DNA of 64,000 nucleotides from Planctomycetota bacterium. GTDB taxonomy: Bacteria > Planctomycetota > UBA1135. Positions 17,199 to 25,862 of the stretch are shown here, piece by piece. A program made the position numbers and the translations under genes. The notes below the pieces were generated by a model. That model made no database searches and was not told where the DNA came from. It worked only from the letters and a program-made list of their open reading frames with translations. Where the stretch lies: contig JAJFFC010000020.1 in assembly GCA_021776795.1 (NCBI GenBank), positions 124,001 through 188,000 of the forward strand. Direction: 5' to 3'. Numbering within the stretch: the stretch's first letter is position 1; every line of letters begins with the position of its first letter.

Positions 17199-18193
17199 GG
17201 CATTGGGTGCCAGCGCAAATCCTGCGCCGCGTTGAGCTGCGATCCAGGAATGGCATGCAATCCTAATAACTGTAAGGATAGGTTGGCGATTTCCCCATTA
17301 CGGATGGGGGCATGCTCGCAGTGTTTGGGCGCATGGAGTTGGATTCCAGGGTCTTTGCGCTGCCCTTGGTTGAGTTCATACAGGTCGCCTTTGGCAAGGC
17401 CATCGCCAGTCCACACAAAGAAAGGAATGATGATGTTCACCCACTGCCGCCCCTGGCCATGGTGATTCTTGAGCGGGATTCCGCCGCCATGATCACTGGT
17501 CAAGAGAATCGCCGTGTGTAGCGCAAAACCAGGGTGAGCGTCGAGCCAGTCGAATAGACGCATGAGCTCTGCATCGACTTGCTTTAGGGCTTTCATATAA
17601 GCCGAGCCAGGATCCATGACCCAACCTTGGTCGTGCCCTGCGTCATCGAGTTCGCGAAGATGCAAGAAGGTGAAGCTAGGCACATGCTGCCCGGCGGCAG
17701 AGGCCAGGGCTTGCAAAGCCGCGTCCATGGCTTCGGGCGCTTTCTTCAGCGTTTGAAACTCGTCGATGGTGTCCCACGTTTGCGGGAATAAACGAAACTT
17801 CGATTTCGAGGCAATCAGGGAGTCGGCAACCTTGTGTTGGGAGGTCACATCGAAGACTCCTTGCGGAATCTCTCCCGACTTCAGGTTCATCTTGGCGATG
17901 GGAAGCGGCGTGGCATTCCCCGTCCACTGATGACCCTCTTCGCCGAGCACCAAGCGCCCAGTCAACATTGAGGCGTGATTGGGCAAGGTCACGCTGTAGT
18001 CGGCATCGGTCCGAGCGTTCAGGGTGTACGCCCCTTGGCGCAGGCGCTGGAAGCCGGGGAGTTCTTGGCCAAACTCTGTGGTGAGGGCGTCGGAGCGCAG
18101 GCCATCGATGCTAATCGCCACCACATGGGTGTAGGCATCATGGGCAGGGGCCTGGGTTTGCGCCCACGGCAGAAGCAGCAGAAGGTGCAGCAT
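17195..18193 (-). CDS. Secreted type I phosphodiesterase / nucleotide pyrophosphatase family protein
   Basis: A 332-residue protein of the alkaline phosphatase superfamily. A short signal peptide (LHLLLLLPWAQTQA) precedes the domain. Metal and nucleophile elements are VVAISIDGLRSDAL, the T/N segment YSVTLPNHASMLTG, ELDDAGHDQGW and LLTSDHGGG, the NPP/phosphodiesterase pattern. It should cleave phosphodiesters or phosphate esters outside the cytoplasm. Translationally coupled to glpK downstream (ATGA), suggesting release of glycerol or glycerophosphate for uptake and phosphorylation; this link is inference. Its start lies 30 bp after the stop at 18224. Confidence 0.8.
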   Translation of the reverse strand: MLHLLLLLPWAQTQAPAHDAYTHVVAISIDGLRSDALTTEFGQELPGFQRLRQGAYTLNARTDADYSVTLPNHASMLTGRLVLGEEGHQWTGNATPLPIAKMNLKSGEIPQGVFDVTSQHKVADSLIASKSKFRLFPQTWDTIDEFQTLKKAPEAMDAALQALASAAGQHVPSFTFLHLRELDDAGHDQGWVMDPGSAYMKALKQVDAELMRLFDWLDAHPGFALHTAILLTSDHGGGIPLKNHHGQGRQWVNIIIPFFVWTGDGLAKGDLYELNQGQRKDPGIQLHAPKHCEHAPIRNGEIANLSLQLLGLHAIPGSQLNAAQDLRWHPMP

Positions 18194-18223
18194 CGATCAG
18201 TTATGCCAGCAGGCGGGTTGCGC

Positions 18224-19393
18224 TTAGAGTCGTTTGCGCGCCTTGGGATTGCGCGCTGGGTAAGTTTCGGCCACCCAGGAGCGCCAAGCATCTTCGACTT
18301 GGCGCAGAGTCATGTCGAGCTCCTTACGGCAAATGTCGCGCATTTCTTTGCCGTCTTTGAAGCCCATCAAGAATGCTTTGACCGAGTCCGGGTGTTCCGT
18401 CACGAGCCAGTCATACAAGCTCCAGGAAAGCGCATGCTCCTCTTCCCATAGGGTGCCACTGAGTTCCTTGCTGAGCTCTGGCAGAAGAGTTTCCTTGCGC
18501 TTGGCTAATTCACTCTTGATCACGGTGCGCCACTGCCCATTCTTGTAGTTGAGGTCGGCGATGGCTTCATCCACGCAGTAAGTTGCGGTACGTTGAAAAC
18601 GTTGCTCTTCGTACCAATGCGCGGCGCCGACGTCGAACCAACCGGCCTTCTTGTCGCCAATCCACTCGCCGCGGAAGGCCGAACTGAGCAAGAGGTGAAT
18701 GCCGATGTGCACGCCATTGGCGGCCACGTTGAGGGCTTTGCCCTGGAGCCCTTTGGCACCGGTCCAACTACTTGCCGCGGGCTTGGGGCCATATAGCTTC
18801 ATGCCGCTTTCGGTATTTGTGCCAAGCAGTTCGCGATTGACTTTCTTGTGGTCGGCTAAGGACTCCCAGAAGTAAATCTTGGCGCGTCCGTAGTGATGAG
18901 GCTTGGCTTTCAGGTGTTGGTCGAGCATGCTCGCTGCCGCCTCCGACTCGCGTGCGAGATGGTGCAGGAACTCATGCGCGTCGAGGCGCTTGCTGCCGTT
19001 CTTTAGATACTCCACATCGACGACCAAGTCGAAGTGAGGAGTGCGCACCCACGGCAGCGGACGTTCGAGCAGCTTTTCCGCAGGGACCCCACCCTTCAAT
19101 ATGCCCGCGATACGGCCACGGCGTCGTTCTAGGGGCAGGGAATCTGGTCCGCCAATGCAGAAGCCACAATCCACTTGGAAGGTGCCGCCACAATCTTCAC
19201 AGCGTGCCGCAATGGCGCAAAAGTCGACTTCTTTTTCCAGCGCGATGTCGGCTTCATCGTGGCGTTTACATTCCACTACACCACGGTGATTGCAGCGTTT
19301 GCAACCATCCGAAACGCGTTCGGTTTCTTCTTGGCCAGTTGCGGCAATCAGGCAGCTCGCCCACAGGAAAAGGGTGGCGACTATGTATTTCAT
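18224..19393 (-). CDS. Secreted protein with N-terminal zinc-ribbon-like Cys motifs and degenerate gluzincin domain
   Basis: A 389-residue exported protein; signal peptide YIVATLFLWASCLIAATG. Just after it come CxxC repeats resembling DnaJ central-domain motifs (CKRCNHRGVVEC, CEDCGGTFQVDCGFC). The main domain has HIGIH where gluzincin peptidases have HExxH, followed ~25 residues later by GWFDVGAAHWYEEQ, so the scaffold looks like peptidase-MA/DUF1570 without the catalytic Glu. The C-terminus (DAWRSWVAETYP) matches the protein at 11132-12370. ATG 19393 is used because it overlaps the upstream stop as ATGA and directly precedes the signal peptide. Confidence 0.75.
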   Translation of the reverse strand: MKYIVATLFLWASCLIAATGQEETERVSDGCKRCNHRGVVECKRHDEADIALEKEVDFCAIAARCEDCGGTFQVDCGFCIGGPDSLPLERRRGRIAGILKGGVPAEKLLERPLPWVRTPHFDLVVDVEYLKNGSKRLDAHEFLHHLARESEAAASMLDQHLKAKPHHYGRAKIYFWESLADHKKVNRELLGTNTESGMKLYGPKPAASSWTGAKGLQGKALNVAANGVHIGIHLLLSSAFRGEWIGDKKAGWFDVGAAHWYEEQRFQRTATYCVDEAIADLNYKNGQWRTVIKSELAKRKETLLPELSKELSGTLWEEEHALSWSLYDWLVTEHPDSVKAFLMGFKDGKEMRDICRKELDMTLRQVEDAWRSWVAETYPARNPKARKRL

Positions 19394-20331
19394 TCGACCC
19401 AGGAGCCGACGACGTTGGAGACGCGGCCGGTTTCTAAGGCTTGGAGCCAAACAGAACGTCCAGTCAATCCAGGCGGCAACACCAAATTGAAGCTCGCGAC
19501 GCCAATCCCACTAGCGGTGGCAACGCCGGCTTGCACCGGAGCACGAATGCCGGCAGTCACGCCAAGAGGTGCAATGGGGGTAGAGCCCAAGCCACCAAGG
19601 CTACCGGCCAAAAACACGCTGCTTCCCGCGCTGGCATTTTCGACCACGACGCTGTTGCTGACGCCATCAAACATCGGACGCGGCAAATCCAAGTGCATGC
19701 TATCGGCGGTTGAGGTGTCGGCGTAACTATGGATGGGACCAACGACAGTCAGGGTGACGCTAATGCCCGTGCCTGGATCGACCAGCGTGACCTGAACATC
19801 CATGTCGATGAACAGGTGGATGGTGGTGCCACTTTGGGTGAGTGTGCCACCGACCAAGGTCGGCAAAGACTCCAAGCCATAAACCGGCTCCACACCACTA
19901 CCCAGCAGGCCGCTCGAGGTGTTGGTACCGGCAGTCGTGGTCAGGATGACAGACGCCACGAAGTTGCCAAGCGGGTCAATCGAAAAGTTTGGCGAGACCA
20001 GATGAAACTGCAGGCCGTCGATATCGAAGGTGGCGAGTGGCGGGAGAAAGGGCAGGATATTCGGCACTTCACCGCTCAGGCGATTGGGGTCGGTGTAGGC
20101 CATGGCTCCATTGAGCGAGCCAGTAGTAAACGGCGCACTTGCGCTATCTGTCGCTAGCTCGATAGATCCGGCCAGGCGAAAGTTCGCAGGCGAAACATTG
20201 ACGGTGCCGATCGAGGAACTCACCGACCAGTTGACCGAACTCTGACTCGAGTTGATCTCGGTCGAATATTGAATGTTCTGGGCTGCAGCTGGGGCAGCCA
20301 GAAGGAGCGAAAGGGCGAGGAGGGACTTCAT
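19390..20331 (-). CDS. Secreted protein of unknown function with shared C-terminal beta domain
   Basis: A 313-residue exported protein; signal peptide SLLALSLLLAAPAAAQ. The mature part is Ser/Thr/Gly rich and predicted beta. Internal motifs such as LPFLPPLATFDIDGLQFHLV resemble the extracellular sensor-like proteins of planctomycete-type genomes. The last ~75 residues (GLGSTPIAPLGVTAG ... GRSVWLQALETGRVSNVV ... VE) align by eye with the end of the sugar dehydrogenase at 39679-41142, so it is a portable domain. Stop overlaps the following gene as ATGA. No catalytic motif is seen. Confidence 0.75.
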   Translation of the reverse strand: MKSLLALSLLLAAPAAAQNIQYSTEINSSQSSVNWSVSSSIGTVNVSPANFRLAGSIELATDSASAPFTTGSLNGAMAYTDPNRLSGEVPNILPFLPPLATFDIDGLQFHLVSPNFSIDPLGNFVASVILTTTAGTNTSSGLLGSGVEPVYGLESLPTLVGGTLTQSGTTIHLFIDMDVQVTLVDPGTGISVTLTVVGPIHSYADTSTADSMHLDLPRPMFDGVSNSVVVENASAGSSVFLAGSLGGLGSTPIAPLGVTAGIRAPVQAGVATASGIGVASFNLVLPPGLTGRSVWLQALETGRVSNVVGSWVE

Positions 20332-20402
20332 GACAATCAGGGGACTCTCGATGATAGCCCATAGAGGCCCAGACGGAGGCCCAGGATTGGCGGAAGTCGC
20401 GC

Positions 20403-21182
20403 TTATAGCGCCCACTCATAGTCCACGAACAGTGGCGCGTGGTCCGAAAACCGAGGCTCACGCATGACCCAAGATCGTTGGGCTCTGGCGGCAAAGGCCT
20501 GACTGGCAATTTGATAGTCGATACGCCACCCAACGTTGTTAGCAAAGGCATTGCCGCGATTTGACCACCAGGTGTACCCGCTGGCTTCGGCTTCTGCATC
20601 TAGGGAGCGGAAGACATCGGTCCACTGGCGTTGCTCCAGAAGCTCCGTCATCCATTCCCGCTCTTGTGGCAGGAAACCAGAATTGTTGCGGTTGCCGCGC
20701 GCATTCTTAATGTCTTTCTCGGTGTGCGCAATATTCCAATCCCCACACACCACCACATGAGGGCGCTGTTCGCGCAGGGCATCCATCCATTCCGCTACGC
20801 GGCGCATGCAGTCTTCCTTGAACAGTTGGCGCTCGTCTTTGCTGCTGCCACTTGGCATGTACAAAGACACCACACTGAGACCTCCGTAGTCCGCGCGCAG
20901 CAGCCGGCCTTCGGCGTCGAATGGTTCCCAGCCAAGGCCTTCGTGAAGAGCATCAGGTTCGCGTCGGCTCATAATGGCGACGCTGGAATACCCTGGCTTC
21001 TGCGCATGTAAGTGGTAGCTGTGAAAACCATCGGGCGGGCCTAAAGCAGGAGTGAGCTGCGGCGCTTGAATCCGCGTTTCCTGCAGGCAGAGGACATCGA
21101 CGTCGGCATCACTAAGCCAATCCCACACACCCTTCTTGGTGGCCGCACGAATCCCATTCATGTTTAAAGAAACCAGTCGCAT
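20403..21182 (-). CDS. xth: Exodeoxyribonuclease III (AP endonuclease)
   Basis: A 259-residue ExoIII-family nuclease that incises DNA 5' to abasic sites. Motifs are SLNMNGIRAATKKG at the N-terminus, VLCLQETRIQ with the metal Glu, VSLYMPSG, VVCGDWNIAH with the catalytic Asp and Asn, and WRIDYQIAS plus FSDHAPLFVDYEW with the C-terminal catalytic His. Length fits. Its ATG overlaps the stop of the SMUG1 gene (TAATG), so a uracil glycosylase and the AP endonuclease that acts on its product are co-translated. Confidence 0.94.
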   Translation of the reverse strand: MRLVSLNMNGIRAATKKGVWDWLSDADVDVLCLQETRIQAPQLTPALGPPDGFHSYHLHAQKPGYSSVAIMSRREPDALHEGLGWEPFDAEGRLLRADYGGLSVVSLYMPSGSSKDERQLFKEDCMRRVAEWMDALREQRPHVVVCGDWNIAHTEKDIKNARGNRNNSGFLPQEREWMTELLEQRQWTDVFRSLDAEAEASGYTWWSNRGNAFANNVGWRIDYQIASQAFAARAQRSWVMREPRFSDHAPLFVDYEWAL

Positions 21183-21895
21183 TAGAGAAGTCCGAGGGCG
21201 GTCAGTTGTTTTTCGGCCTGCGCTTCCCAGCCGCGATTCGCGGCGGGGCTCGCTGGGCTGGGATGAAGCACCATGCCGAACTTCAGGTCAGGAAAATGGT
21301 CCTGCAAAATGGCTTGCGCGCGATCGGTGGCGAAGCGCCCAACACCGAGCACCATTTTTGGGCGCACCCAGGCCACGGATTCCACCAGGGCTTGGTTGCA
21401 GGTTTCGAAGAGGGGGGCGCGTTCCGTTGCAGGAAGCTTGTCGGGTGTGATGTTGCGCCCGGTATCCGCCATAAACACTAAGGGGCAATAGTTGAGGACA
21501 AAGAAACGCTCAAAGAAGGCATCGGCGGAGGCGAATTTCTGTGCTGCCCAACCCCACAGTCGGCGACCGCTCACTTCGCTGCGGGTGCAGGCAAAGCCTT
21601 CAATCGGCCGTTTGGGGTGGATTTGCGCGGGTTGTTCGACCGGAGCTTCGATGCCCATCCAGTCTCGGACATGGGCGACCTCGCCAAAGGGAACGCCAGT
21701 TTGTGCCATGCCCCAAGGGCCGGGGTTCATGCCGAGCCACATGGCGTCGACATCTTGGCGAGCATAACGATTCAAGAAAGCCTCGTGCGCAGCGCGGGCG
21801 TAACGCAAGGGGTTATAGACCGCTTCAACTGGGGGGGCGAAGTCCAGGGCATCTACGGCATCGGCCAGGCGGCGGTCAATCTCCAACAGCGACAT
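21182..21895 (-). CDS. SMUG1-type uracil-DNA glycosylase
   Basis: A 237-residue uracil-DNA glycosylase superfamily member. Both SMUG1 signatures are present: MNPGPWGMAQTGVPFG at residues 56-71 (vertebrate SMUG1 has almost the same string, with Asn binding the catalytic water) and MVLHPSPASPAANRGW near residue 210. It removes uracil and oxidised pyrimidines from DNA. Directly followed by xth with a TAATG overlap. A TAGACT hexamer lies 8 nt before the ATG, so the pair likely starts as a leaderless transcript, divergent from the methyltransferase gene. Confidence 0.92.
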   Translation of the reverse strand: MSLLEIDRRLADAVDALDFAPPVEAVYNPLRYARAAHEAFLNRYARQDVDAMWLGMNPGPWGMAQTGVPFGEVAHVRDWMGIEAPVEQPAQIHPKRPIEGFACTRSEVSGRRLWGWAAQKFASADAFFERFFVLNYCPLVFMADTGRNITPDKLPATERAPLFETCNQALVESVAWVRPKMVLGVGRFATDRAQAILQDHFPDLKFGMVLHPSPASPAANRGWEAQAEKQLTALGLL

Positions 21896-21903
21896 GGGCG
21901 CGG

Positions 21904-21923
21904 AGTCTAGCAGTCGCTATCCT
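21904..21923. promoter_or_regulatory. Divergent -10 elements for the SMUG1 and methyltransferase genes
   Basis: In the 36-bp gap between starts 21895 (minus) and 21932 (plus), TAGACT is on the minus strand (21909-21904) and TATCCT on the plus strand (21918-21923). Each is 8 nt from its ATG, consistent with leaderless or near-leaderless transcripts. Confidence 0.4.
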
Positions 21924-21931
21924 GCTGAGGA

Positions 21932-22594
21932 ATGGAACGTGTCCTCGAACCTGAAGTGATGGATACCGTGGCCGAGGCGGAAGCCTATGACGCGATGGAC
22001 CACTCGCTTCCTAATGCCGCTTTTCTGGAGCGTCTCTTGGCTCTTGGCGCTTGCGGGCGCGTCCTCGACATCGGTTGTGGTCCGGGGCATATTCCCTTGC
22101 AGTTGGCGGCCATGACCCCAGATGTCGAAGTCTGTGGCGTAGACTTGTCCAAGGAAATGTTGCGCATTGCAGAAGAGCATCGTGCGGTTTCCCCGCATGC
22201 TGAGCGCGTGAGCTTTCGGCTCGGTGATGCCAAGGGCCTCGAAGACCAAGACGACGTCTTCGAGACCGTGTGTTCCAACACGATTTTACATCACATTCCC
22301 GACCCGATTCCTTTTTTGCGCGAAGCTTGGCGGGTGTTGCGTCCAGGTGGCGTGTTGCTCATCCGCGATCTGTTCCGGCCCGACGATCCTGTCACTGTGG
22401 CGCGCTTGGTCGAGAAGCATAGTGGCGACGAAAACGCCGAAGCGCGTGAGCTCTTCCGTGCCAGTCTCTGTGCAGCATTCACCCCGGCCGAGCTCGAAGC
22501 AGCCGCGAGTGCTGCCGGCATGGCCGGGGTAGAGGTGACCGTCGACAGCGACAGGCATATGTCGCTGCAGACGGCCATGAAGGCTACTGGATAG
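21932..22594 (+). CDS. Class I SAM-dependent methyltransferase
   Basis: A 220-residue methyltransferase with motif I VLDIGCGPGHIPLQL (about residues 44-58), the acidic motif II VCGVDLSKEM, and motif post-III LREAWRVLRPGGVLLIRDL. This is the UbiE/methyltransferase-11 fold. Substrate cannot be inferred from sequence or neighbours. The 3' end overlaps the convergent 1012-residue secreted protein gene by 11 bp. Start ATG 21932 is preceded by GAGG and a TATCCT hexamer. Confidence 0.85.
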   Translation: MERVLEPEVMDTVAEAEAYDAMDHSLPNAAFLERLLALGACGRVLDIGCGPGHIPLQLAAMTPDVEVCGVDLSKEMLRIAEEHRAVSPHAERVSFRLGDAKGLEDQDDVFETVCSNTILHHIPDPIPFLREAWRVLRPGGVLLIRDLFRPDDPVTVARLVEKHSGDENAEARELFRASLCAAFTPAELEAAASAAGMAGVEVTVDSDRHMSLQTAMKATG

Positions 22595-25500
22595 TCGTCA
22601 CGATTAAGTTCGACTTCACTGAGTCCACGCCACCCACACCGCGAATGATGGCGGCTTGGACATGCGCCGAGGCGCCCAATGGAGCGTTCGGAGGCACCGT
22701 GACGTTGATCGAAGCCGCTCCTTGCGCCGAAGTCAGCGCATTGCCGACGACGGTCACGGGAGATCCCAAGTCGAGTGCCAAGCCACCCAGCTGTGGCGGC
22801 GCAAAGCTACCAGGCTGCAAGCTCACCAAGAAGTACACCACTTCGCTTGGGTTAGCCTGCGTCACGGTCCAGAAGCTATTCAAGCCCTGGGTAAGAGGCG
22901 TCACCGTCAGCGCAAGTTGCTGCTCGGCCAAAATCTCGCCCACCCACGTGCGCCAGCCATTGGTGCGGTATTCATGGTGGCTCCAGAACACATTCGGGCG
23001 TAACGGATCTTGCTCCAGACCTGCGTAGTCACCCCAGCGCGACCCGGTTTCCGGCGAGGTGCTGATTTGCAGTTGCTCTGGTTGGGTCATGAAGCCAGCG
23101 GCATCGGTGACCTTTCGCGTGACGTACTCCACCGAAATGTATTGGCTGCTGCTCGAACGGTTGAAGGCAATCACCGCTGTGCCGTCATCGGTGACGTTGA
23201 TGTCCGGGAACCAGTTGTGCTCTCCACCACCAAAGTCCAAAGTACCGCTTTGAGTCAGGGTTGGGTTGGAACCACTGGTCGGCCAGCCTTGGAGATCGAT
23301 TTCCAACCAGCGCACGCGAGCGGTGCTGCTTTCGCCAGTGTTGTGAGCGACCCATAGCGAGCCATTGCGCACGACACCATTCTTCACGCGGAAGTCAATC
23401 GTGTCGGCCTGGTTCGAAGTGCCTAGCTGCGCTGCGTCGGGCGGAAAGGTGAAGAAAGGCACCGTCAACTCGCGCTGGTGCAGGACCGGCGTGCCATTGG
23501 GGTCGGTGATGGCCTTAATCATGAGCTTGGTGGAGCCGCTGGAGTAGGTGGAGGCGAAGTAACCGGTGTCGGTGTTGTCGTAGTTCTTGGTGGCCCCCAA
23601 GGAAATGACTCCACCAGCCGATTGCAGCTGCTTCATGGTGACTGCGGCGCCAGTTTTGACCAGACTCTTGTCCCACATGAAGATGCGGTTGCCGCCTCCA
23701 GAGAAGCAGTCGCCGGCAAGGAAGATGGCGTCGCGGCTCACGCCCATGTTGGGGAAGTCGAGGAAGTTACAGGTTCCGGATACGACAAAGCGATACTTGT
23801 ACCAAGTGCCGTTGGGGTCATTGTCATCGGACATGGCCAGCACGATGGCGTCGTTAGAACCGGCGCCATCGGCGGCGGCCACGATGTAGCGGTCTTCGTG
23901 AGGGTCGTACAGCGCGATGGGGTCAAACACAAAACCACCTGCGCCTACCGAACCCCAGAAACCACCGCTGCCAGCAATCGCTTGCGCGAAGCTCTGCACT
24001 CCGGACTTGTCGAAGAAGGAAATCTCACCGTTGGCGACACAAACGATGTGGTTTGGACCGACCGCGAGGTCTGGGTCTGGAGGGGTCCAGCCGGTGTTCT
24101 GAATGGCTTCAAATCCACCAATGCCGCCGGCTCGCGGTGGTGGTGGGGTGTAAGGGCCCGCCACAAAGAAGGGGTTGTAGATAGGGCGCGCGCTGTCGGC
24201 GTGCACTTGGTCAGGGGTCAGCTTGGTGGCCGCGGCAACCGGCTCGAATGGAGCAGGGGCTGAAACTTGCAAGGCCTCCGGAACGACCAGGCTTAAGCCA
24301 ATGCCGCGATGGTCTTGGCCGGTGTTGCCGTGCCATGCCGCGACGATTTGATCTTGGGCGGTCCACAACAGGTGCTTGGCATTGATGCCGACTTGCAGAC
24401 TCTGCTCCCCCTCGGTGGTTTGGTTGAGTTGGAAGCCAGGCTCCATGGCAGTGCCGTCAGCAGCGAAGCGCTGGGCGCGGATATCCACCGCACGATCTGG
24501 GCGGCTTGCGGAGCCAGTCGGAATCTTGGCCTCGCGTACGTTGTAGGCCACGACAAAACGGCCATCGGGGGCGACGGCAACCTGGGCGCCGCTCCTGCCT
24601 TCGCCGCCACCCGCTTCCACCATCATCGGTGCGGCAAGAGCGATGCCGTCGGCGCCAAAGCGCTGCGCCATCACTTCATAGGCGTCGCCGTTTTGACTGG
24701 ACATCCAGGCGACCACAAAGCTGCCATCGGCGGCGCGGTCGATGCTCGGTTCAATCACGAAAGCGTTTTCGCCTGAGGCGATGGCGAAGCTTTGGCAGAC
24801 TGCGCTTGGCAGTGCGGCGTCGGCCGCAAACGGTGCGGCCTGCTGGCGGGGAGCAATGCGCGCACCATGGATGGATTCCGGAATGCCATACGCATCGACA
24901 CGGGCCCAGGCCGCTAAGAAGTCATTTTGGCCACCGACCACAGAGGCTAGGCGTTCTGTTCCGTTGAGGTGCTCGACATCGAGACGGAAGCTCGTACCCA
25001 CAGCTTCTCCGCTATGATTAAACAGGCGGCCCATCAAGTCTTCATGACCATCTTCCTGGGTTTGGCTCCAAACCGCTAGGACTTGGCCATCGTCGGCCGC
25101 TGCCAGTGCGGCTCCATAACAAGTGGCGCCGACCAGGTCATTGACGCGGAATTCGTCACCGAGTGGCTTGAGGCGCTCCTCTGGCGTGGCGGCATCGGCA
25201 TCAATCGCGAAGCGGCGGGCATATACGGAAACCCCGTTGCCATCTTGGCCGACGGAGTGCCAGCTAATCCAGGCGTCGCCATGGGCATCGATGGCTACCG
25301 CGGGTTGGGCCTGCTCCCGCGGGAGGAACTGGTTAACGTGCGTTTCCAAGCTCAAATGGCGGCCTAGAGGGTCAACTAATTCGGCAAAAATACCGAACGT
25401 GCCTTGTTCCTGGCGGCGGCTGCCCCACGCCACAAGGATGTTTCCTTGTTTGTCGGCAGCCAGGGCCGGATCGACCTGGCGGTTTGAGTGGAAGGTATTT

Positions 25501-25622
25501 GCCTGAGCCTCGAGGATTCGGTGCTGAGAAACAGGCTCTTGGGCAACTGTTTCACCCTGCGCGGGGGCAGGCATAGCTAATGGAGCCGTCAGGCTCGCAA
25601 GAGCCAATAGGGGAAGAGTCAT
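22584..25622 (-). CDS. Large secreted repeat protein of unknown function
   Basis: A 1012-residue exported protein (signal peptide LLALASLTAPLAMPAPAQG). Residues ~45-430 hold repeated units of the type DPALAADKQGNILVAWGSR, QPAVAIDAHGDAWISW and FVVAWMSSQNGDAYEVMAQ, a beta-propeller-like pattern of ~55-80 residues per unit. A Pro-rich break near residue 500 is followed by a second beta-rich domain (PDPDLAVGPNHIVCVANGE, SFFDKSG). The final ~85 residues (ALTSAQGAASINVTVPP, LIVTTI) resemble the C-terminal domain of the proteins at 19390 and 39679. Monocistronic; convergent with the methyltransferase. Confidence 0.8.
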   Translation of the reverse strand: MTLPLLALASLTAPLAMPAPAQGETVAQEPVSQHRILEAQANTFHSNRQVDPALAADKQGNILVAWGSRRQEQGTFGIFAELVDPLGRHLSLETHVNQFLPREQAQPAVAIDAHGDAWISWHSVGQDGNGVSVYARRFAIDADAATPEERLKPLGDEFRVNDLVGATCYGAALAAADDGQVLAVWSQTQEDGHEDLMGRLFNHSGEAVGTSFRLDVEHLNGTERLASVVGGQNDFLAAWARVDAYGIPESIHGARIAPRQQAAPFAADAALPSAVCQSFAIASGENAFVIEPSIDRAADGSFVVAWMSSQNGDAYEVMAQRFGADGIALAAPMMVEAGGGEGRSGAQVAVAPDGRFVVAYNVREAKIPTGSASRPDRAVDIRAQRFAADGTAMEPGFQLNQTTEGEQSLQVGINAKHLLWTAQDQIVAAWHGNTGQDHRGIGLSLVVPEALQVSAPAPFEPVAAATKLTPDQVHADSARPIYNPFFVAGPYTPPPPRAGGIGGFEAIQNTGWTPPDPDLAVGPNHIVCVANGEISFFDKSGVQSFAQAIAGSGGFWGSVGAGGFVFDPIALYDPHEDRYIVAAADGAGSNDAIVLAMSDDNDPNGTWYKYRFVVSGTCNFLDFPNMGVSRDAIFLAGDCFSGGGNRIFMWDKSLVKTGAAVTMKQLQSAGGVISLGATKNYDNTDTGYFASTYSSGSTKLMIKAITDPNGTPVLHQRELTVPFFTFPPDAAQLGTSNQADTIDFRVKNGVVRNGSLWVAHNTGESSTARVRWLEIDLQGWPTSGSNPTLTQSGTLDFGGGEHNWFPDINVTDDGTAVIAFNRSSSSQYISVEYVTRKVTDAAGFMTQPEQLQISTSPETGSRWGDYAGLEQDPLRPNVFWSHHEYRTNGWRTWVGEILAEQQLALTVTPLTQGLNSFWTVTQANPSEVVYFLVSLQPGSFAPPQLGGLALDLGSPVTVVGNALTSAQGAASINVTVPPNAPLGASAHVQAAIIRGVGGVDSVKSNLIVTTIQ

Positions 25623-25733
25623 GGTCGTGGCGGGTTAGGGTGAGGCGTTTTGTGCCAGATGCTAGGGTTCTGGAGTCTACCCCGAACCCCTGCAAAAATG
25701 GGGCGAATTGCCCGGCTGCTCGCGGAATGTGCG

Positions 25734-25747
25734 AAATCGAACATCGG
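25734..25747. promoter_or_regulatory. Conserved upstream motif, possible activator site (copy 1)
   Basis: The 14-mer AAATCGAACATCGG lies 47 bp before the -24 GG of the sigma-54-type promoter of the first giant lipoprotein gene. The identical 14-mer occurs at 29421-29434 at almost the same distance from the second gene's promoter. Flanking sequence is much less conserved, which suggests a functional site, perhaps for a sigma-54 enhancer-binding protein. Confidence 0.45.
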
Positions 25748-25793
25748 GTCCATGGGAAGGTGGCCTACAGGCGCTCTGAGGGCGGCTTAGGGT

Positions 25794-25808
25794 TGGCACA
25801 ATCCTTGC
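25794..25808 (+). promoter_or_regulatory. Sigma-54-type promoter of the first giant lipoprotein gene
   Basis: TTGGCAC-AATCC-TTGC, with GG at 25795-25796 and GC at 25807-25808, exactly 10 nt apart as required for -24/-12 recognition by RpoN. Predicted transcription start is near 25820, giving a ~43-nt leader that contains a perfect 9-bp hairpin (GTCCTGATA at 25824-25832 with TATCAGGAC at 25838-25846). Confidence 0.65.
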
Positions 25809-25862
25809 GACCAAAGGCTGGACGTCCTGATACCCTATATCAGGACTTCGTCCCTAACTCAC

